From Microvirga calopogonii (lineage in GTDB: Bacteria; Pseudomonadota; Alphaproteobacteria; Rhizobiales; Beijerinckiaceae), in contig NZ_QDGA01000020.1 of assembly GCF_003347665.1 (NCBI RefSeq), positions 1 through 64,000 of the forward strand: a stretch of 64,000 nucleotides of DNA. The letters are read 5' to 3'. The notes below the pieces were generated by a model, which searched no databases, had not been told where the DNA came from, and saw only the letters and a program-made list of their open reading frames with translations. Positions within the stretch are counted from its first letter, which is position 1. Every line of letters begins with the position of its first letter. The position numbers and the translations under genes were made by a program. Positions 1 to 7,670 of the stretch are shown here, piece by piece.

Positions 1-96
1 CTCGGCTTCGTCGGCCTCGTCCTCGCCAGCATCAACATCTTCGGCGGCTTCCTGGTGACCCAGCGCATGCTTGCCATGTACCGCAAGAAGGGATGA
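1..96 (+). CDS. pntA: NAD(P) transhydrogenase alpha subunit, C-terminal end (partial)
   Basis: Only the last 31 residues and the stop codon are in the window. The tail is a hydrophobic, glycine-rich helix ([17 protein letters not shown]) followed by a basic end ([11 protein letters not shown]). This is the typical end of the membrane part of the proton-translocating transhydrogenase alpha chain. In many alphaproteobacteria this part is a separate small gene (alpha-2), but the missing 5' end prevents a decision here. The stop lies 4 bases before the pntB start, so the two are almost certainly co-transcribed and form one inner-membrane complex. Confidence 0.85.
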   Translation, partial: LGFVGLVLASINIFGGFLVTQRMLAMYRKKG

Positions 97-100
97 GGCG

Positions 101-1498
101 ATGTCGGCCAATCTAGCCTCGATCCTCTACCTCGTCTCCGGCGTCCTGTTCATCCTGGCGCTGCGCGGGCTGTCCCATCCGACCACGTCCCGGCAGGGCA
201 ACCTCTACGGCATGGTGGGTATGGGAATCGCCATCCTCACTACCCTGTTCGTCTCCCCGCCGAGCGGGTTCGGCGGCTGGGCTCTGGTGATCCTGGGGCT
301 GGCCATCGGCGGCGGCATCGGCGCCGTGGTCGCCCGGCGGGTGCCGATGACGGCCATGCCGCAGCTTGTGGCCGCCTTCCACTCCCTGGTCGGCCTCGCG
401 GCCGTGCTGGTGGCGGCGGGCGCCCTCTACGCACCGCAGGCCTTCGGCATCGGCTCGGTCGGTACCATCCATGGCGGCTCGCTGTTCGAAATGGCGCTCG
501 GCGTCGCCATCGGGGCCATCACCTTCACCGGCTCCGTGATCGCGTTTCTGAAGCTTGACGGGCGCATGTCCGGCAAGCCGATCCTGCTGCCGAGCCGGCA
601 TCTCATCAACATTGGCCTCGGTCTGTTGCTTCTCGTGCTGCTCGTGTTCTTCATCCGCACCGAGAGCCACGCGGCCTTCTGGCTGATCGTGCTTGTCTCC
701 TTCGTGCTCGGCGTGACGCTGATCATCCCCATCGGCGGCGCCGACATGCCGGTGGTCGTGTCGATGCTCAACTCCTATTCCGGCTGGGCGGCGGCGGGCA
801 TCGGCTTCACCCTCGGCAACCTCGCGCTCATCATCACCGGCGCGCTGGTCGGCTCCTCGGGCGCGATCCTGTCCTACATCATGTGCAAGGGCATGAACCG
901 CTCCTTCATCTCGGTGATCCTCGGCGGCTTCGGCGGCGAGACGGCGGCTGCCGCAGGCGGCGCGGTCGAGACGCGCCCCGTGAAGCAGGGCTCGGCGGAC
1001 GATGCAGCCTTCATCATGAAGAACGCCGCCAAGGTCATCATCGTGCCGGGCTACGGCATGGCGGTCGCCCAGGCGCAACACGCGCTTCGCGAGATGGCCG
1101 ACGAGCTTAAAAGCGAAGGCGTGGAGGTGAAGTACGCCATCCACCCGGTGGCGGGCCGCATGCCGGGCCACATGAACGTGCTGCTGGCGGAAGCCAACGT
1201 TCCGTACGACGAGGTGTTCGAGCTCGAGGACATCAACGGTGAGTTCGCGCAGGCCGACGTCGCCTTCGTCATCGGCGCCAATGACGTGACGAACCCGGCG
1301 GCGAAGACCGACCCGTCCTCGCCGATCTTCGGCATGCCGATCCTCGACGTGGAGCGCGCCAAGACCGTGCTGTTCATCAAGCGCGGCATGGGATCGGGCT
1401 ATGCCGGCGTCGAGAACGAGCTGTTCTTCCGCGACAACACCATGATGCTCTTCGGCGATGCCAAGAAGGTCGTGGACGAGATTCTGAAGAATCTCTGA
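101..1498 (+). CDS. pntB: NAD(P)(+) transhydrogenase beta subunit
   Basis: Beta subunit (465 aa) of the inner-membrane proton-translocating transhydrogenase, which uses the proton gradient to reduce NADP+ with NADH. The first 300 or so residues hold about eight hydrophobic helices. The last 170 residues are the soluble NADP(H)-binding domain III, with the GYGMAVAQ dinucleotide motif, the RMPGHMNVLLAEA segment and the GANDVTNPAAKTDPSSPI stretch typical of the family. The ATG at 101 was chosen over an upstream in-frame start at 71 because the upstream one lies inside pntA and the protein begins MSANLASILYLVSG like its homologues. A hairpin terminator follows. Confidence 0.95.
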   Translation: MSANLASILYLVSGVLFILALRGLSHPTTSRQGNLYGMVGMGIAILTTLFVSPPSGFGGWALVILGLAIGGGIGAVVARRVPMTAMPQLVAAFHSLVGLAAVLVAAGALYAPQAFGIGSVGTIHGGSLFEMALGVAIGAITFTGSVIAFLKLDGRMSGKPILLPSRHLINIGLGLLLLVLLVFFIRTESHAAFWLIVLVSFVLGVTLIIPIGGADMPVVVSMLNSYSGWAAAGIGFTLGNLALIITGALVGSSGAILSYIMCKGMNRSFISVILGGFGGETAAAAGGAVETRPVKQGSADDAAFIMKNAAKVIIVPGYGMAVAQAQHALREMADELKSEGVEVKYAIHPVAGRMPGHMNVLLAEANVPYDEVFELEDINGEFAQADVAFVIGANDVTNPAAKTDPSSPIFGMPILDVERAKTVLFIKRGMGSGYAGVENELFFRDNTMMLFGDAKKVVDEILKNL

Positions 1499-1522
1499 TT
1501 CCGCAATCAGGTGAACGTGTTC

Positions 1523-1549
1523 ATGCCCGGCCCCGCGCCGGGCATTTTT
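1523..1549 (+). terminator. Rho-independent terminator of pntAB
   Basis: Arms ATGCCCGGC (1523-1531) and GCCGGGCAT (1537-1545) pair perfectly around a 5-base loop and run into a T tract. It lies 24 bases after the pntB stop. Confidence 0.85.
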
Positions 1550-1568
1550 ATTGGCATGGACAGCTCCG

Positions 1569-1705
1569 CTGTCATTCCGGGGCGCCGAAGGCGAACCCGG
1601 AACCCATAACCACGACATCACAGGAAGAGGCGAGTAGCTTTGCAGATCCTGCTGCATCGTCGGCGGTTATGGGTTCCGGGCTCCGCTGCGCGGCCCCGGA
1701 ATGAC
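1569..1705. repeat. Family G long inverted repeat
   Basis: The left arm (about 1569-1619: TGTCATTCCGGGGCGCCG, then a part reading CCCGGAACCCATAACCACG) is mirrored by a right arm (about 1663-1705: GGTTATGGGTTCCGGG, then GGCCCCGGAATGAC). The left arm recurs nearly unchanged at 60490-60530. No reading frame of credible composition crosses it. It fills most of the gap between pntB and the acetyltransferase gene. It is probably a non-autonomous dispersed element. Confidence 0.8.
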
Positions 1706-1776
1706 GGTGAAGCCATGACGGAATGTGCAAAATCTGCTTTAACGCGAGCCCCGATGCATTTTGCCCGGACTCCGAC

Positions 1777-2256
1777 ATGTCCAAGATCACCCTCCGTACC
1801 GCCCTTCCGGCCGACCGGGATGCCGTCGTCGAGCTGATCCACCAGCTCAACGTCTTCGAGGCCGATCTCGTGGGCGACCGGCGGCGGGACTATGGAGCCG
1901 CAGTGGCGTATTACGACGAGCTGATGCAGCGCCTGTCCCGGCGTAACGGCCGGATCGTCCTGGCGGTGGCGGAAGGGGTGACCGTCGGTGCCATGGGCTT
2001 CTCCCTCGATCAGGATGCCGCCTATGTGGTCGATGACGTGCGCAACCACGGCACGGTGACGGACCTGATCGTGCACGGCGACTGGCGCGGACGCGGAATA
2101 GGCCAGACCCTCCTGAAGGAAGCCGAGCGCCTGACCCGGGAGGCCGGCCTCAAGCGCCTCTTCATCGGCGTTCTCGCGGCCAACGAGCGGGCCGAGCGCA
2201 CCTACCGCGCCTTCGGCTTCGAGCCTTACGTCTCGATTCTGTCGAAGGAACTTTGA
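1777..2256 (+). CDS. GNAT family N-acetyltransferase
   Basis: A 159-residue single-domain GNAT protein that should transfer an acetyl group from acetyl-CoA to an unidentified amine. Motif A is clear: TDLIVHGDWRGRGIGQTLL (about 95-113), with the RGRGIG loop that binds the CoA pyrophosphate. The C-terminal NERAERTYRAFGFEPY segment is the usual motif B region. The start at 1777 gives MSKITLRTALPADRDA, the normal beginning of a GNAT domain. An in-frame upstream start at 1723 would add 18 unlike residues. The 3' end overlaps the convergent nucleotidyltransferase gene by 31 bases. The substrate cannot be told from sequence. Confidence 0.88.
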   Translation: MSKITLRTALPADRDAVVELIHQLNVFEADLVGDRRRDYGAAVAYYDELMQRLSRRNGRIVLAVAEGVTVGAMGFSLDQDAAYVVDDVRNHGTVTDLIVHGDWRGRGIGQTLLKEAERLTREAGLKRLFIGVLAANERAERTYRAFGFEPYVSILSKEL

Positions 2257-2849
2257 GGGGCCGGATAGGCCTCTTCCCACGTCATGAGCATCGTCAGCTT
2301 CGGCCAGCGGGTGGGCCAATCCTTGCTCGACACCCGTTCGCGATAGACGCCCATCTTGTGCTCGAAAGCCGGCGTCGGTCTCACGATCAGGTTCAGAAGG
2401 TCCTGAATTCCGTGCGGCGCCATAACCTCGACTTTTCCGTCGATTGATCGCGCCGCGATCGCGGTGGCCGTTTCGGGCCAGTGTGCAACGGCATCGAAGG
2501 TATCGCGATAGGGTCTATCGCCATTGCGCCGATGCATGCGGGCTTGATTCTTCACGGACCAGATCGTGCCGGGAGCGATGTCGCGGAGGCGTCGCTCCAT
2601 GTCGCTCTCCAGCTCCCGACTCGCGTCACGCGGATCGAAGAAGATCACGTCCACGTCATTAAGACGGGAGACATCGACAATGCGCCCGTGCAGCACGTCC
2701 CACACGGTGTTGCGGATGAAGCCGGCACCGATCCAGCCATCCGAAAGCGAGAGCCTATCCACATGCGAAAGAAGCGCATGCAGGTCCGCATGCGCTTCGA
2801 GGAGGTGTTCGATATCGGCGATGGTGCGCAGGGGAGGGGCGGGGTTCAT
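2226..2849 (-). CDS. Nucleotidyltransferase family protein (DUF925/NTP_transf_6 type)
   Basis: A 207-residue protein resembling the bacterial nucleotidyltransferase family once called DUF925 (COG3575). Visible marks are the GAGFIRN loop (about 41-47) and the NDVDVIFFDP strand (about 64-73), whose two aspartates would bind metal, as in the polymerase-beta fold. The HGIQDLLNLIVRPTP segment is typical of the family. The ATG at 2849 has a GGAGCGAGG stretch upstream and was preferred to a GTG 15 bases earlier. It lies 21 bases after the TPR lipoprotein gene on the same strand and may share its transcript. The nucleotide substrate is unknown. Confidence 0.82.
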   Translation of the reverse strand: MNPAPPLRTIADIEHLLEAHADLHALLSHVDRLSLSDGWIGAGFIRNTVWDVLHGRIVDVSRLNDVDVIFFDPRDASRELESDMERRLRDIAPGTIWSVKNQARMHRRNGDRPYRDTFDAVAHWPETATAIAARSIDGKVEVMAPHGIQDLLNLIVRPTPAFEHKMGVYRERVSSKDWPTRWPKLTMLMTWEEAYPAPQSSFDRIET

Positions 2850-2870
2850 GCCGCCTCGCTCCACGAACCT

Positions 2871-3734
2871 CTAAGAGCGGAACAGGCCCGCCATGCCGCC
2901 CTGGAGTCTGGAGCTGCCCTGGCGGGCGACGCTGTTGCTGTTGTCGAGGGCGAGAGCGCGCTGGTAGCTCTCGATGGCCTGGCTCCGGTCGCCCTTGCGC
3001 TCGAGGGCCACGCCGCGCCACGCCCAGGAATCGGCGTCCTTGTTGTTGACGTTGAGGGCCGCGTTGAAGTCCTCGATGGCCTTGTCGAACTGGTTCGTCG
3101 CCACGAAGCTCTGGCCGCGGGCCGCGTAGGGAGCGCCCACGAAGGGATTGCGGTCGATGGTGGCGTCGAAGTCGAGGATCGCCTGCTGGTGCATGCCCTG
3201 GCGCTGGTAGAGCAGGCCGCGCGAGTGGAGCGCCTCGGCCGATTCGGGCAACAGGCGGGTGGCCATGTTCAGGTCGGCGAGGGCCTCCTGATACTGGTTC
3301 TGGGCGCGGTACAGGTTGGCGCGGCCAATATAGGCCGGGCCGTAATTCGGATCCGCCTGGATCGAGCGCGTGAAGTCGGAGAGCGCCTGGTCGTTACGGT
3401 TCGTCTGCCGCAGAGCCAGCGCGCGGTTGGTATAGGCCGGCGCGTAATTCGGGTCGAGCTGCACCGCCTTGGTGAAATCGGCGATGGCGCTGCTGTAGTT
3501 CCCCACGCGGGCATAGGCCGCGCCGCGGGTGTTGTAGGCGCTCGGGTCGTTCGGATTGCGCTGGATCACGTCCGACAGGGACGAGATGTTGACCGTGCTC
3601 GTGCCCTGCGTGTCCTCTTCCACCACGGCGATGCGCTGAGTGGGGCCACCGCCCGTGGTGCTGCAGGCGGAAAGGCCGAGGGCAACGAGGGTCAGGCTCA
3701 AGGGGGCAAAACGGCGAATCGATGGGGCGAACAC
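2871..3734 (-). CDS. TPR-repeat lipoprotein (NlpI-like)
   Basis: 287 residues. An N-terminal lipoprotein signal ends in LGLSAC, with the lipid-bearing cysteine at position 24. About six consecutive 34-residue tetratricopeptide repeats follow from residue 55 to 270 (for example YAPAYTNRALALRQTNRNDQ and YGPAYIGRANLYRAQNQYQ). Such proteins are envelope scaffolds, and NlpI recruits proteases and peptidoglycan enzymes. The specific partner here is unknown. The start is a GTG at 3734 behind a good GGAGACGAAG ribosome site. The tail (SRLQGGMAGLFRS) ends 21 bases before the nucleotidyltransferase gene. Confidence 0.88.
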   Translation of the reverse strand: MFAPSIRRFAPLSLTLVALGLSACSTTGGGPTQRIAVVEEDTQGTSTVNISSLSDVIQRNPNDPSAYNTRGAAYARVGNYSSAIADFTKAVQLDPNYAPAYTNRALALRQTNRNDQALSDFTRSIQADPNYGPAYIGRANLYRAQNQYQEALADLNMATRLLPESAEALHSRGLLYQRQGMHQQAILDFDATIDRNPFVGAPYAARGQSFVATNQFDKAIEDFNAALNVNNKDADSWAWRGVALERKGDRSQAIESYQRALALDNSNSVARQGSSRLQGGMAGLFRS

Positions 3735-3963
3735 CTTCGTCTCCAGCTTATTTACTCACGGTACCAGGAAGCGGCACTCTGGCGGGAAATCCTTAACAGC
3801 CGTGAAACAAGGCATCAAAAAGGCGACAACGCAACAGGAAACGTAACTTAGTTCGATATTGGCGGGAAGAGACTGACCCCAGATATGCAAACAGCGCCCC
3901 GCTTACGCGAAGGCGCTGGTTCACAACCGATCGGCGAAGCCTTTTCAGGCCTGCTCGGAGAGC

Positions 3964-4194
3964 TTAGCGGGTCGGACGGGGCTTGGAAGGCAGCAGGCCT
4001 TCGCGCTGCATGCGCTTGCGGATCAGCTTGCGAGCGCGGCGAACGGCCTCAGCCTTCTCGCGGGCCTTCTTCTCAGACGGCTTCTCGTAATGCCCACGAA
4101 GCTTCATCTCGCGGAAGATGCCCTCACGCTGCATCTTCTTCTTGAGAGCGCGGAGCGCCTGATCGACGTTGTTATCCCGGACAAGAACCTGCAC
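3964..4194 (-). CDS. rpsU: 30S ribosomal protein S21
   Basis: 76-residue small-subunit protein bS21. The sequence [20 protein letters not shown], then the [21 protein letters not shown] core and a basic helical tail, match the family over its whole length. The start is a GTG (4194) preceded by GAGGAAT at good spacing. It lies alone between the purEK terminator and a gene-free stretch of about 230 bases in which I see no feature beyond a weak possible hairpin. Confidence 0.96.
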   Translation of the reverse strand: MQVLVRDNNVDQALRALKKKMQREGIFREMKLRGHYEKPSEKKAREKAEAVRRARKLIRKRMQREGLLPSKPRPTR

Positions 4195-4230
4195 GCGAAT
4201 TCCTCGTGTTTGAACCGTTTCGATTGTGAC

Positions 4231-4262
4231 AAAAAAACAATGAGGCGCGTCATGCGCACCTC
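4231..4262 (-). terminator. Terminator of purEK
   Basis: Read on the minus strand, an imperfect stem (GAGGTGCG with CGCGCCTC, one G-U pair) is followed by ATTGTTTTTTTG. It lies about 100 bases past the purK stop, and the rpsU promoter must lie in the same gap. Confidence 0.65.
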
Positions 4263-4363
4263 TATCTGGTCGGCGTCGATACCAGAAGAAGCCTTGCCTG
4301 TCCAGGGTTGCTTCTCAAGAAAAGCGCCGGTCCAGGGGATCAACGGATCCGACCGGGAAAGGT

Positions 4364-5443
4364 TCAGCTCCGCTCCGGGAAAACCCGGGTGACGTGTCCC
4401 ATCTTGCGGCCCGCCCGGGCCTCCGCCTTGCCATAGAGATGCAGATGCGCGCCCGGCTCGGCCAGGATCTCCTCCCAGGCATCGGCATCGTGCCCGATCA
4501 GGTTCTTCATCTCGACCCTTCCGAGGCGGGCGGTGTCGCCCAGGGGCCAGCCGCAGACCGCCCTCACATGCTGCTCGAACTGTGAGGTCGTGGCGCCGCC
4601 GAGCGTCCAATGGCCGGAATTGTGCACCCGTGGGGCGATCTCGTTCACCACGAGGCGCTCGGAACCGTCCTCGGTCACGAGGAACAGTTCGACCGCCAGC
4701 ACGCCCACGTAATCCAGGGCTTCCGCGATGGAGCGGGCGATCCGGAAGGCCTGCTCCTCCGTTTGGGGGGAGGCCCCGGCCGGGACCCGGGTTGTGTCCA
4801 GGATGTGGTTGCGGTGCTCGTTGGCGCACAGATCATAGGCCGCGAATGCGCCAGCGGCCGTACGGGCCGCCACCACGGAAACCTCCCGCTCGAAGGGCAC
4901 GAAGCCCTCCAGGATGGAGGCGGCGCGTCCGATCTCCTCCCAGGCTGCCAGGGGATCGGCCTCGGGCGTGATCTTCACCTGTCCCTTGCCGTCATAGCCG
5001 AAGCGGCGCGTCTTGAGCACGGCGGGCCGGCCGATGCGCTCGACGGCCTCGGCCAGTTCGGCCTCGTCCGACACGGGGGCGAAGGGCGCGACCGCAATGC
5101 CCAGGCCGGCGATGAAGCTCTTCTCGAGAAACCGGTCCTGCGACACGGCCAGCGCCTGCGCGTTGGGGGCGAGCAGAGCGTGGGCGCTCAAGATGGCGGC
5201 CGTCTCGCTCGGCACGTTCTCGAACTCGTAGGTCACCACGTCCACGGCCTTGGCGAAGCGCACCAGGTTCGCCTCGTCCTCGTAAGCCGCGATGGTGTAC
5301 TCGGTCGCCACCTCGAAGGCCGGGCTGTTTTCCTCCGGGGCGTAGATGTGCGTCTTCAGGCCGAGCTGCGCCGCCGCCATGGCGATCATGCGGCCGAGCT
5401 GGCCGCCGCCGAGAATACCGAGGGTGCAGCCGGGGCGGATCAT
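4364..5443 (-). CDS. purK: 5-(carboxyamino)imidazole ribonucleotide synthase
   Basis: A 359-residue ATP-grasp enzyme of purine synthesis. It converts AIR, bicarbonate and ATP to N5-CAIR, which PurE then rearranges. The N-terminal GGGQLGRM loop (12-19), the central PAVLKTRRFGYDGKGQ segment and the NEIAPRVHNSGHWT motif near residue 270 are diagnostic. The start at 5443 gives MIRPGCTLGILGGG. A longer in-frame reading from 5572 would run through purE in another frame and is not credible. The gene begins 7 bases after the purE stop, and its ribosome site overlaps the purE end. Confidence 0.95.
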   Translation of the reverse strand: MIRPGCTLGILGGGQLGRMIAMAAAQLGLKTHIYAPEENSPAFEVATEYTIAAYEDEANLVRFAKAVDVVTYEFENVPSETAAILSAHALLAPNAQALAVSQDRFLEKSFIAGLGIAVAPFAPVSDEAELAEAVERIGRPAVLKTRRFGYDGKGQVKITPEADPLAAWEEIGRAASILEGFVPFEREVSVVAARTAAGAFAAYDLCANEHRNHILDTTRVPAGASPQTEEQAFRIARSIAEALDYVGVLAVELFLVTEDGSERLVVNEIAPRVHNSGHWTLGGATTSQFEQHVRAVCGWPLGDTARLGRVEMKNLIGHDADAWEEILAEPGAHLHLYGKAEARAGRKMGHVTRVFPERS

Positions 5444-5450
5444 GAGTGTC

Positions 5451-5942
5451 TTAGCCTTCGTTGGAGGGGCGCTCGGCCACGCTCTCGCTCTGGCGCTTCC
5501 GCCATTCGTCGAGGCGCTGGCTGAGGGCGGGGTCGTGCAGGGCCAGCACGGCGGCGGCGAGCAGGCCCGCATTCACGGCGCCCGCGCGGCCGATGGCGAG
5601 CGTGCCGACCGGAATGCCCGCAGGCATCTGGACGATGGAGAGCAGGCTGTCCTGGCCCGAGAGCGCCTTGGACTCCACCGGCACGCCGAAGACGGGCAGG
5701 GGGGTCATGGCGGCCGTCATGCCAGGCAGGTGGGCGGCCCCTCCGGCGCCGGCGATGATGACCTGAAAACCTTCGGCCTTGGCGCCCTTGGCGAAGGCCA
5801 CCAGCCGGTCCGGCGTGCGGTGCGCGGAGACGATGCGGGTGTCGTAAGGAACGCCCAGGGCATCGAGCGTCTCGGCCGCGTGGCGCATGGTGGCCCAGTC
5901 GGACTGGCTTCCCATGATGATGGCAATAGGGGGACGCGCCAT
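5451..5942 (-). CDS. purE: N5-carboxyaminoimidazole ribonucleotide mutase
   Basis: 163-residue class I PurE, which moves the carboxyl group of N5-CAIR to make CAIR. It shows the GSQSDWATM phosphate loop (11-19), SAHRTPD (39-45) with the catalytic histidine, and the [13 protein letters not shown] segment. It is the first gene of a purE-purK operon on the minus strand. The gap of about 90 bases to the DUF465 gene should hold the operon promoter, but I could not place it. Confidence 0.96.
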   Translation of the reverse strand: MARPPIAIIMGSQSDWATMRHAAETLDALGVPYDTRIVSAHRTPDRLVAFAKGAKAEGFQVIIAGAGGAAHLPGMTAAMTPLPVFGVPVESKALSGQDSLLSIVQMPAGIPVGTLAIGRAGAVNAGLLAAAVLALHDPALSQRLDEWRKRQSESVAERPSNEG

Positions 5943-6035
5943 GGTGTGGCTCCGGCTTCAGGGCCTTAACTATCCAGCGGGAATAGCGAAGCCGTCCCGG
6001 GCAGGCAAGGGCGTTCCCGAAAAGGGGAACGATTC

Positions 6036-6236
6036 TCAGGCAATGATGTCGGGGGTCAGCTGATCTTCGAGCCGGATGATCTGGTCCTTGAGAGCAAGCT
6101 TGCGCTTCTTCAGGCGCTGGACCTGCAGCTGGTCCCCGGCGACCATGCTTTCCAGGGCGTCGATGGCCATGTCGAGATCACGGTGCTCCTGCTTCAGACG
6201 AGCCAGTTCCGCTTCCAGTTCAGCCAAGTCGATCAT
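6036..6236 (-). CDS. YdcH-type DUF465 small coiled-coil protein
   Basis: 66 residues, entirely helical with heptad-like leucines and charged residues (LAELEAELARLKQEHRDLD), then the LKKRKLALKDQIIRLE signature of DUF465. Such proteins are common and uncharacterised in alphaproteobacteria. The start codon at 6236 is ATG. A second, shorter DUF465 gene lies divergently at 6540, separated by a repeat pair. Function unknown. Confidence 0.85.
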   Translation of the reverse strand: MIDLAELEAELARLKQEHRDLDMAIDALESMVAGDQLQVQRLKKRKLALKDQIIRLEDQLTPDIIA

Positions 6237-6248
6237 CGAAAATACCTA

Positions 6249-6361
6249 GAGCCTCGGACCCAAAAGTGGATTCCACTTTTGGGATCGATCCGATGCTCAA
6301 TCCCTTAAGCGGCGCATCGCAGGCTGCGGAAACCGGGCCCACTTTTCCGCACGATGCGCTA
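6249..6361. repeat. Paired palindromes, family B then family A
   Basis: The stretch 6237-6539 between the two DUF465 genes is mostly this pair. Unit B (about 6249-6298) is an inverted repeat around CAAAAGTGGATTCCACTTTT. Unit A (about 6311-6361) is in reverse orientation, with GCGGAAACCGGGCCCACTTT and flanks GCGCATCG and CGATGCGC. The same two units recur side by side at 45588-45699 and 61581-61695. The remaining part (6362-6539) should hold the promoter of the downstream DUF465 gene. Confidence 0.85.
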
Positions 6362-6539
6362 GATGCCAGACCACGTTCGGCAGCCGGGCGAAGAGGGGCG
6401 GAAGTATGCTCTCGGGCCCTGTGGAGAGCAAGATAGCCGGAGCATCTTCTACTCTCGAATCTTTGAATTTCGCCTTCGACTCGCCACACTCTATCTGCCA
6501 CAATGTTCTCCGTCAGTAGATCGAATAGGAGGAACTGAC

Positions 6540-6722
6540 ATGCCGCTGCAGAATCACCTGACGGAACTGGAACGGAAGCATCGGGCTCTCGAGCGCGAAA
6601 TCCAGGATACCCTCAACAGACCGTCGGCGGATGACATGAGGCTGGCAGAACTCAAGCGAAGGAAGCTTCAGCTCAAGGACGAGATCGCGAGGCTGAGAAC
6701 CTCCGAATCGGTGGTGCACTAG
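6540..6722 (+). CDS. DUF465-type small coiled-coil protein
   Basis: 60 residues (MPLQNHLTELERKHRALERE and on) with the LKRRKLQLKDEIARLR signature that parallels LKKRKLALKDQIIRLE in the divergent neighbour. The ATG at 6540 has a strong AGGAGG ribosome site 7 bases upstream. An in-frame start further upstream lies in the repeat region and is rejected. Function unknown. It is probably an old paralogue of the 6036-6236 gene. Confidence 0.85.
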   Translation: MPLQNHLTELERKHRALEREIQDTLNRPSADDMRLAELKRRKLQLKDEIARLRTSESVVH

Positions 6723-6755
6723 CCGTACGTTTCCTCAATATTTCCCACCTGAAGA

Positions 6756-6787
6756 AGCCGTCGCTTCCCCAAGGAGCGGCGGCTTTT
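6756..6787. terminator. Bidirectional hairpin terminator
   Basis: Arms AGCCGTCGCTTC and GGAGCGGCGGCT pair over 12 positions with two G-U pairs around CCCAA, followed by TTTT. It lies between the DUF465 gene (plus strand) and the convergent TauE-type gene. Confidence 0.8.
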
Positions 6788-6798
6788 TCGTGGATGCA

Positions 6799-7557
6799 TT
6801 ACAGATAGGCCACCGCGCCGTCATATATGAGCTTGGCGCCGACGAGGATCAGCAGGACATAGACGGCCGTATAGAACGCCTGACCCGAGACCCGCCGCAC
6901 GAGCAGGACGCCGGCCCAGGTCGATGCGATGGCCACCGGGAACAGGGCGCCCGCCGTCGCCATGTTCTCGGCCGTGAACTGCCCGAGCGCCAGATAGGGC
7001 GGCACCTTGATCCAGTTGATCAGCGCGAAGAGCACGGCCCCGGTGCCGACGAAGATGTCGCGCGGCAGGCGCTGGGGCATGACGTAGATCTGGAAGGGCG
7101 GCCCGCCCGCGTGGGCGACCATGCTGGTGAAGCCCGTCACCCAGCCCCAGAAGATGCCGCGCGGCACGTCGGCCGGAGCGGGCTTCGGCGGGGTCGCACG
7201 GCGCTCCACGATCATGCGGCGGACGGCGAAGGCCACGGAAATCACCCCGACGGCCAGTTTGACGGCCGCGTCGGAGACCTGGGAGGCCAGGAGATAGCCC
7301 GTCACGATGCCCGATATGGCGCCCAGGAGCATGATCACCACGTTGCGGCGATCCCAGGTATGCCGGTAGGCCCAGACCGACACCACGTCCTGCACGATCA
7401 GGATCGGCAGGGTGATGGCGGCCGCCTGCACGGGTGACACCACCAGCGCCATGAGGGGCAGGGACAGGGCCCCGAGGCCCGAGAAGCCGCCCTTGGCCAG
7501 CCCCAGCAGGATCACCGCGGGAATGGCGGCAGCATAGAAGAGAGGATCGGTAATCAC
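6799..7557 (-). CDS. TauE/SafE family sulfite/anion permease
   Basis: About 252 residues with roughly eight membrane helices in the TauE/SafE (DUF81) pattern: AAIPAVILLGLAKGGFSGLGAL at the start, and a second GxxxGF-type repeat FWGWVTGFTSMVAHAGGPPF in the middle. Family members export sulfite, sulfoacetate or other organic anions. The substrate here is not visible. The GTG at 7557 sits immediately before the first helix. A GTG at 7584 is a possible alternative, and longer readings give an arginine-rich non-family N-terminus. The gene is divergent from prpE across 113 bases. Confidence 0.88.
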   Translation of the reverse strand: MITDPLFYAAAIPAVILLGLAKGGFSGLGALSLPLMALVVSPVQAAAITLPILIVQDVVSVWAYRHTWDRRNVVIMLLGAISGIVTGYLLASQVSDAAVKLAVGVISVAFAVRRMIVERRATPPKPAPADVPRGIFWGWVTGFTSMVAHAGGPPFQIYVMPQRLPRDIFVGTGAVLFALINWIKVPPYLALGQFTAENMATAGALFPVAIASTWAGVLLVRRVSGQAFYTAVYVLLILVGAKLIYDGAVAYL

Positions 7558-7670
7558 GACAACGCTCGCCGAAAGTCGACTCACCGAAAGTCGCCCCTGA
7601 CCACGGCTTGATGGCCTGCTACCACAGCAGGCGCGTGAAGTCTCATGCAGAGAACGCAAGGGGGAACGCC

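Noticed and set aside
7555-7600. Direct repeat CCGAAAGTCG in the prpE-TauE gap as an operator
   Set aside because: Two 10-base copies 15 bases apart may be chance; they overlap the possible start region of the TauE-type gene and no second support exists.
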